Shown here piece after piece: positions 51,524-60,982 of a DNA stretch of 64,000 nt. The notes under the pieces are model-generated. The model had not been told where the DNA came from. It ran no database searches and saw nothing but the letters and a program-made list of their open reading frames with translations. The position numbers and the translations under genes were made by a program. The first letter of the stretch is position 1, and each line of letters starts with the position of its first letter. Origin of the DNA: Niabella aurantiaca DSM 17617 (lineage in GTDB: Bacteria; Bacteroidota; Bacteroidia; Chitinophagales; Chitinophagaceae); contig NZ_KB893625.1 in NCBI RefSeq assembly GCF_000374125.1, positions 879,961 through 943,960 on the forward strand, in the 5' to 3' direction.

Positions 51524-54337
51524 ATGAAAGAGAATTCGAACGATATGAAACTTTTCAAATGGGTAGGTGTCCTCCTGCTTGTTGCGGGTTCATGGAATGC
51601 CCATGCTCAGGAAGTGGATCGCGATACGTTGAAGGTAACCGGAATGGACAAGCTGGGGATCCTCGATTCGGTTCCCGTGATGCCACTACCCCAGCAAAGC
51701 GATGCCCTTTCCTTTGCAGAGTTATTGTCCGGGACGGCGGGCATACACGTTACGGAATCCGGCGCCATCGGAGCAGCCCCGCAACTGATGATCAGGGGCG
51801 TGAATACGGTCAATTTGAGCGCAGGCCCGCAAATATATGTAGATGGCCTGCCCATTAAATATTCCAGATCGCTGGCGCCCTTCCTTTCTGTCTACGAGCC
51901 CACACGGTTTGGATTCCTGAATATTCATGACATCCAATCAGTCAGCATTTTAAAAGATGCTGCAGACCTGTCCGCGCTTGGCGGAAGGGGCGCTAACGGG
52001 GCCATTTTTTTGGCAACCGACCGCGGGGTATTCGGGGGAACCAAGATCGATGTGACCGCCAACACCGGCTTTATGCGGGCGCGGTATGATATCGATCATA
52101 TGGACGGCGCTACATTTAAAAATTACCTGCAGCAATATCTGGCGGAAAACGGCGCCACGCCTGAAGATATAGCGGCCAACCCCGTATTCAATCCCTCGCT
52201 GGCACAGTATAATCAACATACAGACTGGATCAAAATGATCGACCGGCCGGCGCGGTATAACGACTATCATATAAAATTAAAAGGCGGCTCTGCGGATGCC
52301 AACTATATGTTCAGCATCGGCTATACCGGTAAGGATGAAACGCTGGAAGGGGCTGATTTTAACCGCACCACCATGCGCTTCAACCTGGATTATCACCTCT
52401 CGCAGAAATTTGAGATCCGCAATAATCTCAGTTATTCCAATACCGGATCGCGCTACCTGGAAGAAGGTACGGACTGGGGCATCCATCCCTTATTTGTTGC
52501 CGCATCCAAAGCGCCCTTTTTGGGTAAAGAGGCCTATAATGATGAGGATGTGCGTACCAACCTGCTGGCGGATGTGGATGTGCTGGGTAAAAGCAATCCC
52601 TGGGCGCTGGTGGATCGTATGAAAAATAAAAATGAAGAGAACCGGGTAGATGGTACCATCGCGGCAAAATGGCATATAGACAAAACACTGGCCCTGCAGT
52701 CCTCGCTGTCTGTGGGATATTATAATATGAAAGAGAACCAGTACCGGCCTGCCCTGGGCATTGTGCCGGATCAATACCGGATCCGCCAGAATGCCAACCG
52801 GAACTCCAGCGAGTTTACGCTGATCTGGAACTCGTTCCTGAACAAATCAGGAAATTGGGGCAACGCCGTTCAATACAATGGCCAGTTAGGGGCCTGGGTA
52901 GAAACGTATGAAGATAAGGCACTTTTTGGCAGAAAGGTGAATGCCGGCACGGATGACTATGAAACCTTAAAGCAGGGGATCGTGGACAGTGCGTCCAATG
53001 TGCGGTTCCGCTCCAATCTCAGCCGGTTCTATTTTTCAGGAACCGTGGATCTGTGGAAACGGTTGTATGTTGCCGCCAATGTTGCTGCGGAAGGTTCCTC
53101 CAATTTTGGGCCCGGTGGCCGCTGGGGACTCTATGGCGGTGGAAAGCTGCAGCTGGACCTGCTGGAACGCTCAAGGCCACACAACATCTCTCTGCGCGCC
53201 GGGTTTGGGAGAACGGGAAATTATGATGTGCGCGGTTATTACCAGGACAATTTATATTACGCGGTTCATTATTTTGGCTACGGCGGGGTTTACCTTGGCA
53301 ATGTAGGCAATGACCAGATACGGCCGGAAGTTACGGATGCATTGGATGCAGGGGTCCGGTTCAGCCTTTTTAACCAGCGGCTGCAAATTGACGCCGGCTA
53401 TTATCAGCGGGTTACCGATAACCTGATCACTTACCGGAGCTTCCCGGTGGAGCTGGGGCTGGACCCGCAGTTTGAGAACAGCGGCAGGATCGCTTCAAAG
53501 GGAGTAGAGGTAACGTTGAACGCAAAGATTGTAGAGGGACCCAAATTTTCCTGGATGATTTATGGCAATGCCTCCACGCTGGATAACAAGGTAAAAGAGC
53601 TGTACAACGGGGACATCATACGCACCCTGGGAAATGTAAGCGGTATTGCCCGGGAATCGGAAGGTATTGGTTCGTTTTATGGCTATCGCATCACAGGCGT
53701 ATTCCGGTCGGCTGCCGAAGTTAACCTCAAAAAATCTGACGGTACTGATTATAAACCGGGCGACTATATCGTAGAAGACATCAACGGGGATGGAAAGATC
53801 AATGCCAATGACCGGCAGATAATTGGTAGCCCGCTGCCGGACCTCTATGGTGGTTTTGGTTCTTACTGGAGCTACAAGAGGCTTTCGCTTGAAGCCCGGG
53901 TTGCCTTCTCCTATGGCCAGGATATCTATAATAGCTTTAACCAGCAAATGCACTTAATGAGCGATTATTCCAACCAGTCGGTTGCTGTTGCCGGCCGCTG
54001 GCGATCCGGATCCGAGCCGGGAAACGGCATGGTGAGCCGGGCGGCCTATGGCGATCCTTCTTTTAACGGCATGGCTTCCGACCTGTGGGTGGAAGACGGG
54101 AGTTATACCCGGCTGAAGCTGCTGACACTGAGCTATGATGTGCCGCTGAAAAAAAGCACTTCGTTCATAAAAGGGCTGAAAGTGAATATTTCGGGAGAGA
54201 ACCTGTTTACCTTCACTTCCTACAGTGGGTTGGATCCGGAAGTGGTATCGGCATCGGATGTGCTGTTGCGGGGTATCGATTTTGGCACGTCCCCGCTTCC
54301 GAAATCCCTGATTGTTGGTGTTAAAATTTCTCTTTAA
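51524..54337 (+). CDS. Short SusC-like TonB-dependent transporter (PUL-B, second pair)
   Basis: 937 residues from the ATG at 51524 (ATG at 51545 also plausible; TTG at 51518 unlikely). After the signal peptide (GSWNAHAQ) there is only about 35 residues before the plug (SFAELLSGTAGIHVTESGAI, QLMIRGVNTV, QIYVDGLPI, SILKDAADLSALGGRGANGA), so the carboxypeptidase-like domain and a typical TonB box present in the other two SusC proteins are missing or reduced; DTLKVTGM may be the TonB box. Barrel ends in IVGVKISL. Pairs with the SusD-like protein downstream. Confidence 0.92.
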   Translation: MKENSNDMKLFKWVGVLLLVAGSWNAHAQEVDRDTLKVTGMDKLGILDSVPVMPLPQQSDALSFAELLSGTAGIHVTESGAIGAAPQLMIRGVNTVNLSAGPQIYVDGLPIKYSRSLAPFLSVYEPTRFGFLNIHDIQSVSILKDAADLSALGGRGANGAIFLATDRGVFGGTKIDVTANTGFMRARYDIDHMDGATFKNYLQQYLAENGATPEDIAANPVFNPSLAQYNQHTDWIKMIDRPARYNDYHIKLKGGSADANYMFSIGYTGKDETLEGADFNRTTMRFNLDYHLSQKFEIRNNLSYSNTGSRYLEEGTDWGIHPLFVAASKAPFLGKEAYNDEDVRTNLLADVDVLGKSNPWALVDRMKNKNEENRVDGTIAAKWHIDKTLALQSSLSVGYYNMKENQYRPALGIVPDQYRIRQNANRNSSEFTLIWNSFLNKSGNWGNAVQYNGQLGAWVETYEDKALFGRKVNAGTDDYETLKQGIVDSASNVRFRSNLSRFYFSGTVDLWKRLYVAANVAAEGSSNFGPGGRWGLYGGGKLQLDLLERSRPHNISLRAGFGRTGNYDVRGYYQDNLYYAVHYFGYGGVYLGNVGNDQIRPEVTDALDAGVRFSLFNQRLQIDAGYYQRVTDNLITYRSFPVELGLDPQFENSGRIASKGVEVTLNAKIVEGPKFSWMIYGNASTLDNKVKELYNGDIIRTLGNVSGIARESEGIGSFYGYRITGVFRSAAEVNLKKSDGTDYKPGDYIVEDINGDGKINANDRQIIGSPLPDLYGGFGSYWSYKRLSLEARVAFSYGQDIYNSFNQQMHLMSDYSNQSVAVAGRWRSGSEPGNGMVSRAAYGDPSFNGMASDLWVEDGSYTRLKLLTLSYDVPLKKSTSFIKGLKVNISGENLFTFTSYSGLDPEVVSASDVLLRGIDFGTSPLPKSLIVGVKISL

Positions 54338-54355
54338 GCGCAAAAACAAAATAAT

Positions 54356-55933
54356 ATGTATCAGGAGCAAACAAGCATACACAGAAGCGGATCAGCAGGT
54401 AAAAGGATGGGGCTGCGGTTCTTCGGGTATATCTGTTTTTTTGCAGGCGTCCTCCTGCTGGGGGGCTGCAAGAGCTTTTACGACGTGGATCCTTATTCGG
54501 TGATCAAGGAGGAAGATTTTAATAAGAACCGGGAAGACCTCAATGCCAGCGCGATCGGTATGTATGAGCCCCTGACAAAAGAAGTGCATAAGTTTTTGTT
54601 GTGGGGAGATGCACGGGCAGACATGGTTACAACCGGGCAGGCGGAGCCGGACCCTTATATCAATGAATTTGTTGCCAATACCATCAGTAAAGAAAATCCC
54701 TATACCAGCTATGCCGGTATTTATAAAACCATTGCGCGGTGCAACCGGCAGCTGGAAAAAGTTTATACCGTTGCAAGGCTCGACGATAAGATCCTCGAAA
54801 GGGATGCCGGTGCGTTCTATGCGGAGGCACTTTTGTTGAGGGCGTATTGCTATTATATACTGGTGCGGAACTTTGAACGGTTCCCCCTGATCCTGTCCGA
54901 TTATGCCGAGCAGATAAAATATGTGGATCAGTCCGGCGACACCCTTATCCGCAAGACCCGGTCGTTGCCGGCAGATGAGATCCGGGGTACCTATTATTAC
55001 CCCAAAAGCCGGGATGAAGTATGGGAGATGATCTACAATGATGCCCTTACGGTGCTGGGTATATTGCCGTTGAATTATCAGTGGAACAGGAACTCGCTTC
55101 CTGCTCAGGAACGCTATGGGAGGGTATCGCAGGTAATGGCGGCAACCTTTGCTGCGGAACTGGCCTTATGGCTGGGCAAATACCAGGCGGCTTCCGCTTT
55201 TGCCAATTCACCGGTAAGGAACTCCAACCATACCCTCAGCACTTCCGGAACCTGGATCAACCAGTTCACCGGTTCCTACGCCTCCCTGCATTCCCTGTTT
55301 TTGCTGGGATATAAGTATCCAAATAGTTTTGAAACAAACCGGTTGCAGGAATTTACCTCTTCGGTTGCGGGGGATGGCGGCCGGTATTATTTAAAGCCCG
55401 CCTCCACCGTGATCCGGAACATCTTTTCTTACGAAGGCGGCGATATCCGTACGGAGTTCAGCTATAAAGTGATCAATGGCGATACCGTGATCTGGAAATA
55501 CATCGGACTGGATAATGGCATCAGTATGCGCCCCGGCTATCAGAGCGATGCCAGCTGGCCTTTTTACAGGAGTGCAGATGCCTTCCTCATCAAAGCCCTG
55601 GCCGACCTCATGCTGGAAGATTACGCCACGGCTTTCAATTTTGTGAACATGCTGCGGATAGCAAGAGGGCTGGAAGAGTTGGATCCAGCCCAAACGGACT
55701 ACCGGAATAAGGAATACATGCTGGATGTGATCTTTAAAGAAAAAGCAAGGGAATTTGCTTTTGAAGGCAAACGTTGGTATGATCTCATGCTTTGGTCAAA
55801 GTTATCGGGTAAGAACCAGCTGGCCGCGGCGGTAGCATCCAAGTATCCTTCTCCCAAACGGGAAGAAGTGGAAGCACAGCTCCAGGATGAGGGCCATTGG
55901 TATATGTCCATCGATCCGCTGTTGTGGAAGTAA
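54356..55933 (+). CDS. SusD-like lipoprotein (PUL-B, second pair)
   Basis: 525 residues from the ATG at 54356; the ATG at 54407 (508 residues) begins the natural signal MGLRFFGYICFFAGVLLLGG followed by the lipid Cys and is probably the true start. Then KSFYDVDPYSVIKEEDFNKN and LNASAIGMYEPL. Helical core (YAEALLLRAYCYYILVRNFE) and the C-terminal FKEKAREFAFEGKRWYDLML segment are diagnostic for SusD. Sits 18 bases after the short SusC. Confidence 0.93.
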   Translation: MYQEQTSIHRSGSAGKRMGLRFFGYICFFAGVLLLGGCKSFYDVDPYSVIKEEDFNKNREDLNASAIGMYEPLTKEVHKFLLWGDARADMVTTGQAEPDPYINEFVANTISKENPYTSYAGIYKTIARCNRQLEKVYTVARLDDKILERDAGAFYAEALLLRAYCYYILVRNFERFPLILSDYAEQIKYVDQSGDTLIRKTRSLPADEIRGTYYYPKSRDEVWEMIYNDALTVLGILPLNYQWNRNSLPAQERYGRVSQVMAATFAAELALWLGKYQAASAFANSPVRNSNHTLSTSGTWINQFTGSYASLHSLFLLGYKYPNSFETNRLQEFTSSVAGDGGRYYLKPASTVIRNIFSYEGGDIRTEFSYKVINGDTVIWKYIGLDNGISMRPGYQSDASWPFYRSADAFLIKALADLMLEDYATAFNFVNMLRIARGLEELDPAQTDYRNKEYMLDVIFKEKAREFAFEGKRWYDLMLWSKLSGKNQLAAAVASKYPSPKREEVEAQLQDEGHWYMSIDPLLWK

Positions 55934-56085
55934 GATAAACGATTTTAAAAGCAGCTTGCCGGCAGGAAGCAGGCGGATTGTAAAAAAACTAATATATGGA
56001 ACGGAGCATGATCAATGATTCTCAAATAAGAAAAGGAGTATATGCGCAATTCCATCAGATCAGAAAAAACATAAAAAATAAACTG

Positions 56086-57996
56086 ATGAAAAAGATGGTC
56101 AGATTTATGACGCTGTCGTTGACACTTTTAGGGTTTGTTTTTACAACGGGCTGTTATAAGGAGCAGCACTTTGACTTTCCGGGTCCGTTTGAAGACACTT
56201 CATTTGTTAATGTGGTGGACTCACTGCCCTTTCCCTTTGATAAGACCCGGCAGGCCGGTGTGTGGCTGATGAAGGACAACGTGCCGGATTTCGGAAAGAT
56301 CCTGTTTAAAGGCTATACGGACTACAGGCCCATGCACGATACGGTTTCCTGGGTACAGGAGCCCACGGGCATGCGGCTGATCCCCCACCGCAATTATTAC
56401 CCGCTTACAGATGCCGATCATCTGGGAGGCGATCCCAACAGCTATAAATACAACTGGGCCTATTCCAAATATTTTGTACCGGTAGGAGCGGGCAAAAGTT
56501 TCTATATGTATGCTAAAGTCAGCTTCGGCACGTTTAGCGGCACGGCGGCCGGCCTGGTGCTGGGGGCCAGCTGGAGTACAGGCGGGGTATTCGTTTTCGG
56601 GATGGACGGCAACAGCAGCATTGCGCCGATGTTCTTTGTGGACCTCTACGGTACACTGGGGGCAACGGTAAGCCCGGACCAGGGATGGCCTACGGCCAAT
56701 GAAGTGATCATACCTGGTGTGCCGGCAGAAATTGAAGTGGTGATCCATGATAACCTCTTTTATATAAAAGTGAATGGTACGCTTTGTTTCTTATTTAAGA
56801 TTTCAAGGGAGGATCCATATTACTTTACGCCGCAGATCCGGCCCTGGCGGAACTTTGTAACGGTGCATGATTTTTATGTGGAAAGTTCCGATATGTATTC
56901 GGTGGATTATGCCCTGCACGAACATCAGCAGGATTACAACCGGATACAGGCGCCGGCCCTGGTAAAAGCCGGAAATGGAGACCTGTTGCTTTTTGCAGAA
57001 GGACGCTCCAACCCGGCCTCTGCGGAAGAACGGGTAGCCCAGAATACCATGCCGGTAGGCAACACGGATATTATTATGAGCAGGTCCGGCACCGGCGGGC
57101 AAACATGGGATCAGCAGGTGTCGGTCATTGCGGGTGCCGGCAGCGGCGATACCTATGGTTTTCCACAGGTAGTGACCACCTCCGGAGGTAAAATGATCCT
57201 GCACTACAGCAAGCTTACGACTACCAGCCTGAAGAACGGAAGCTTCAGCTACCCGGCGGAGCAGCTCTTATACCAGACGGTTTCTACGGATAACGGTCTG
57301 TCATGGTCGCAGCCCGTAAACATCACGGAGTCACTCAAGGATGTCAGCAAAGGCTATTTGAAAAGCAGCTCCGGCCACGGGATCGAATTAAGGTCGGCGG
57401 CCTATAAGAACCGGCTGGTCATGCCCCTGATCTATGGGGGTACTTCCATAAAAGTAGGATTGTCCGATGACCAGGGCGCCAGCTGGCGGACCAGTCAGCT
57501 GGTTGGCGGATCCAATATTACAGCCGGCTCGGTTGTGGAGCTTGCCGATGCCCGGTTAATGCTGATCCTGTCGCATGGGAATGCCTCTCCGCAAAGCAAG
57601 CTGGTATCCTACAGCAGCGACGGAGGGGAAACCTGGACGGCCCCGGTGCCGATTGCAGCGGGTGCGGCCACCTTGAGCAACGGGCATATGTACGCTGGCA
57701 TTGCCGTCAGCAATCAGCAGGGGACCATTTATTTTGCAAATGCTACCGGAAGGCAAAAAGATCCCGAAACCTATAACGGGCCGAATTTTGGGATAACGCC
57801 GGTGCTGTTTGAAAGTACGGATAACGGCGCTTCCTTTACATCAACCGGTCCTTTATTTACCAGGACCGCTTACCGTGGCTACAGTGATCCCATTGGCAAT
57901 ATGGACGCGGTGTTTACCAATGACGGAAAATTGGTGATCGTGGGCGAAGGCGGTGTGGAAAGCCCGCAGGAAGGTATTGTAGTGTACCGGAGGTAA
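56086..57996 (+). CDS. Sialidase lipoprotein with N-terminal lectin-like domain
   Basis: 636 residues from the ATG at 56086, where the lipoprotein signal starts (MTLSLTLLGFVFTTGC, Cys23); the frame opens further upstream at 55996 but without a signal. Residues about 45-270 are a beta-rich, concanavalin/LamG-like domain. The propeller begins at YNRIQAPALVKAGNGDLLLF (Arg286, a variant of the RIP motif) and has five Asp-box-like repeats (SGTGGQTW, STDNGLSW, SDDQGASW, SSDGGETW, STDNGASF). Surface-anchored, probably the first enzyme to meet extracellular sialoglycans. The RIQAP variant makes sialidase activity a little less certain than for the other copies. Confidence 0.82.
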   Translation: MKKMVRFMTLSLTLLGFVFTTGCYKEQHFDFPGPFEDTSFVNVVDSLPFPFDKTRQAGVWLMKDNVPDFGKILFKGYTDYRPMHDTVSWVQEPTGMRLIPHRNYYPLTDADHLGGDPNSYKYNWAYSKYFVPVGAGKSFYMYAKVSFGTFSGTAAGLVLGASWSTGGVFVFGMDGNSSIAPMFFVDLYGTLGATVSPDQGWPTANEVIIPGVPAEIEVVIHDNLFYIKVNGTLCFLFKISREDPYYFTPQIRPWRNFVTVHDFYVESSDMYSVDYALHEHQQDYNRIQAPALVKAGNGDLLLFAEGRSNPASAEERVAQNTMPVGNTDIIMSRSGTGGQTWDQQVSVIAGAGSGDTYGFPQVVTTSGGKMILHYSKLTTTSLKNGSFSYPAEQLLYQTVSTDNGLSWSQPVNITESLKDVSKGYLKSSSGHGIELRSAAYKNRLVMPLIYGGTSIKVGLSDDQGASWRTSQLVGGSNITAGSVVELADARLMLILSHGNASPQSKLVSYSSDGGETWTAPVPIAAGAATLSNGHMYAGIAVSNQQGTIYFANATGRQKDPETYNGPNFGITPVLFESTDNGASFTSTGPLFTRTAYRGYSDPIGNMDAVFTNDGKLVIVGEGGVESPQEGIVVYRR

Positions 57997-58028
57997 CGGG
58001 ATGCGGCGGTTAAAAAACGTTGAAAAGA

Positions 58029-59297
58029 ATGGGATTTTTTCGCGTACAATTATGGAGTAGAAAAAATGCGCGGCCGGCCCGGAATGGTTTCCTGCTGCTG
58101 GCCTTGGCCTGCAGTACACAGGCGGGCGGGAGCCGCTTTGCCCTGTACCGGCAGCGGCCGCATGCAGATGCCTGCATCGCTTCCGGGAAGCCGGCCATGA
58201 AAACGGTCCGGATCTTTGCAGCACATACGGAAGGCTATAACACCTATCGGATCCCCTGCCTGGCCCGCGCAAAAAATGGCAACCTGGTCGCTTTTGCGGA
58301 AGGCAGGAAACATTCGGTATTGGATTATGGGGATATCGACCTGGTCTGTAAGATCTCGTATGATAACGGGAACTCCTGGTCAAAGCTGAAGGTGATTGTT
58401 TCAGAAGGGGAAGGCACCTGGGGCAACCCGGTTGCGCTGACCGATGAACAAAGCGGGCGCATCTGGCTTTTCCTTTCCTGGAATGATGAAAATCACAGTC
58501 AGCACGGAGGCCGTTTCAACGGGAAACAATTCATGCCCATCGACGCCTGGGGACAGCGAAAGCTTTTTACGACCTACAGCGATGATAATGGCCTGAGCTG
58601 GGCGCCGCCTGTTGACCGTACCGCAGAACTGGTACCACCTGCCTACAAGTGGGATGCGGTAGGACCGGGGATCGGTATCCAGGTCGTACAGGGAAAATAC
58701 AGGGGCAGGCTGATCGTACCGGCCGGCCGGCGGAATATTTACAGTGATGACCACGGCGCCACCTGGAAATACCAGCTGATACCACCCGGTACCTTTGAGG
58801 GAACGGTTGCAGAGCTCTCCAACGGTCTGCTCCTGCGCAACGACCGGGGCGTGGGCGCCCGCTGGTCCGGGAGTCATACAAGGTTTGTTTCCCGGGGCAG
58901 CATAGAACAGGGGTTTGCCGCATTTGCTGCGGATCCGCATTTACCGGATCCGCGCTGTCAGGCATCGGTGCTGCGCTATGCTTTTTCACCCAATGTGCTG
59001 CTGTTCTTAAACCCGGCGCAGAGCGAGAAAGACGGAACAGCAAACAGGTGCCTGATGACGGTACGGATGAGTGAAGATGACGGGGCTTCCTGGAAATATG
59101 CCCGGCTGCTTTATCCGGAAGTAAACAGAGACAGCCTCTGCAACGGGTACGGGGGCTACTCCAGCATGATAAAAACAGCAGATGGCTTTATTGGAGCCCT
59201 GACGGAGTTTAATCATAACGTAAAAAAAGCACCGGTGGCGGAAAAAAGTTTTTCCATCGACTTTCACCGGTTTAGCCTGGAATGGGTAAAGCAATAA
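58029..59297 (+). CDS. Secreted exo-sialidase (GH33-like)
   Basis: 422 residues from the ATG at 58029 (a TTG at 58020 is in frame). The N-terminus has a weakly typical export signal (FLLLALACSTQAGG) after a basic stretch. Sialidase propeller with YRIP (Arg74), GDIDLVCKISYDNGNSW, TYSDDNGLSW, SDDHGATWK and SEDDGASWK Asp boxes, an acidic TFEGTVAELSNG segment and the nucleophile region GYGGYSSM. Arg residues of the triad are recognisable. First of a sialidase-sulfatase-sulfatase-sialidase run. Confidence 0.9.
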   Translation: MGFFRVQLWSRKNARPARNGFLLLALACSTQAGGSRFALYRQRPHADACIASGKPAMKTVRIFAAHTEGYNTYRIPCLARAKNGNLVAFAEGRKHSVLDYGDIDLVCKISYDNGNSWSKLKVIVSEGEGTWGNPVALTDEQSGRIWLFLSWNDENHSQHGGRFNGKQFMPIDAWGQRKLFTTYSDDNGLSWAPPVDRTAELVPPAYKWDAVGPGIGIQVVQGKYRGRLIVPAGRRNIYSDDHGATWKYQLIPPGTFEGTVAELSNGLLLRNDRGVGARWSGSHTRFVSRGSIEQGFAAFAADPHLPDPRCQASVLRYAFSPNVLLFLNPAQSEKDGTANRCLMTVRMSEDDGASWKYARLLYPEVNRDSLCNGYGGYSSMIKTADGFIGALTEFNHNVKKAPVAEKSFSIDFHRFSLEWVKQ

Positions 59298-59348
59298 AAT
59301 CCTCCGGCACAGCCGCACCGGAACCAGGAAATCAGAAACCGGTTATTT

Positions 59349-60758
59349 ATGAAAGCAGGTACATTACATACAATACTACTGGCATTGATCCTCCTGGTAA
59401 GCGGGAGATCCTTTTCGCAGGTGGGTACAAAACCCAATATACTCTTTATAACAGTGGATGACCTGAACGACTGGACCACCTTGTTTGATCAGCGCAATCC
59501 GATCCGGATGCCCAATGTTGAGCGCCTGGCACAGAAGGGCGCTTTCTTTACGCATGCCTATGCTTCCTCGCCGGCATGCAATCCGTCCCGGGCTTCTGTG
59601 ATGACGGGGACCCGGCCTCACAAAACAGGTATTTACGGCAACAGCTCGGATTGGAGAAAAGCATTGCCGGGTGCAAAAACAATACAGCGGTATTTTAAAG
59701 AGAATGGCTATTTTGTTTGCGGATCGGGGAAGATCTTCCATCATCATAACGACTGGGCATTTCATGATAACGCCTCCTTTGACGAATACCTTATGATGGC
59801 GATCAACGAACCGTATCCGCCCAAGAAGTTGAACGGCCTGGAAGGGTATGGCTCCCGGAATACGGATTGGGGTCCCTGGCCGGATGATATCCGGAAAACG
59901 GCGGATTTCAGAACCGCAGAATATGCGATCGATAAGCTGAACCAGCAATTTAACCAGCCCTTTTTCTTAAATGTGGGCATTTACAAACCGCATTCGCCCT
60001 TTTTTGCCCCCGGGGAATTTTTTGAAAAATACCCCACAAAAGATCTTGTGATGCCTGCGCTGCCGGCTGACGATACCAACGACCTGCCGGAAGGCGCAAA
60101 AACACTGCTGGGGCCCAGCGATTGGTTCTGGAAAGGAATGGTGAAGGCAGGGCAGCAGGCTCCTTCGGCCTACAGGGGCTATGTACAGGCCTACCAGGCC
60201 TGTGCCTCATTTGCCGATGCCATGATCGGGAAGATCATTGATGCGCTGGAAAGAAGCGCTTATAAAGAGAATACCATTGTTGTATTGTGGTCGGATCACG
60301 GTTTTCACCTTGGAGAGAAGCAGCATTTTGAGAAGTTTGCGCTTTGGGAAAAAACAACCCATATTCCCTTTGTCATTATTGCGCCCGGTATTACCCAACC
60401 GCATAGCGTGATCAGCAAGCCGGTTGATATGACCACTATTTATCCCACACTGTGCGAGCTGGCGGGTCTTAAAATTCGTGCGCAGGCGGACGGCTTCAGC
60501 CTGGTGCCCTTATTAAAAGATACATCAGTAAAAATTCCTCCGGCATTAATGACCTATATGAAAGGGAATCATGCCATCCGCACAGAGCAGTGGCGTTACA
60601 TTCAATATGCCGATGGCCCGGAAGAATTATATGATCATCATCATGATCCCAATGAATGGAATAACCTTGCAGGAATAAAGCAGTACAGGGAAGTGTGCGA
60701 CCGGCTAAAAAAGTTTGTGCCGCAGCAGCATGCAGCGCAGGTGGCCGATCTGCTATAG
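59349..60758 (+). CDS. Secreted type I sulfatase
   Basis: 469 residues with signal peptide MKAGTLHTILLALILLVSGR to SFSQ. Metal-binding start NILFITVDDLNDW, the formylglycine motif ACNPSRASVMTGTRP with Cys77, GSGKIFHH, and the C-terminal VVLWSDHGFHLGEKQHFEKF with further ligands. Members with the C-x-P-S-R signature need an anaerobic or FGE-type maturase elsewhere in the genome; none is in this window. Removes sulfate from sugar. Substrate not decided; neighbours point to sulfated mucin-like or glycosaminoglycan chains. Confidence 0.92.
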   Translation: MKAGTLHTILLALILLVSGRSFSQVGTKPNILFITVDDLNDWTTLFDQRNPIRMPNVERLAQKGAFFTHAYASSPACNPSRASVMTGTRPHKTGIYGNSSDWRKALPGAKTIQRYFKENGYFVCGSGKIFHHHNDWAFHDNASFDEYLMMAINEPYPPKKLNGLEGYGSRNTDWGPWPDDIRKTADFRTAEYAIDKLNQQFNQPFFLNVGIYKPHSPFFAPGEFFEKYPTKDLVMPALPADDTNDLPEGAKTLLGPSDWFWKGMVKAGQQAPSAYRGYVQAYQACASFADAMIGKIIDALERSAYKENTIVVLWSDHGFHLGEKQHFEKFALWEKTTHIPFVIIAPGITQPHSVISKPVDMTTIYPTLCELAGLKIRAQADGFSLVPLLKDTSVKIPPALMTYMKGNHAIRTEQWRYIQYADGPEELYDHHHDPNEWNNLAGIKQYREVCDRLKKFVPQQHAAQVADLL

Positions 60759-60789
60759 AAGGAAACGGGTAATGGTCTTATGATGTTAT

Positions 60790-60889
60790 AGAAGTTGTAT
60801 AAACTTCTGCTGAAGCGCTTCCTTTCGTAAAGAAATGTTGTCCGGGCGGGAGCTCAGTAAGACAATCTAAGGTATCGGCCCTTGATACC
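60790..60889. promoter_or_regulatory. Two inverted repeats between the sulfatase genes
   Basis: AGAAGTT-gtata-AACTTCT (60790-60808, 7-5-7) and GGTATC (60871-60876) / GATACC (60884-60889). They lie in the 224-base gap between the sulfatase genes. No T-run follows either, so operator or processing hairpins are as likely as a terminator. Confidence 0.35.
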
Positions 60890-60982
60890 GGACCTGAACG
60901 GGCCGGGCGCTATTGATCGTTTGTTTACGGCGGCGTCGGGGAATGAATGGGCAGGACCGCTTTAATAAAAAGAATAACAGAT

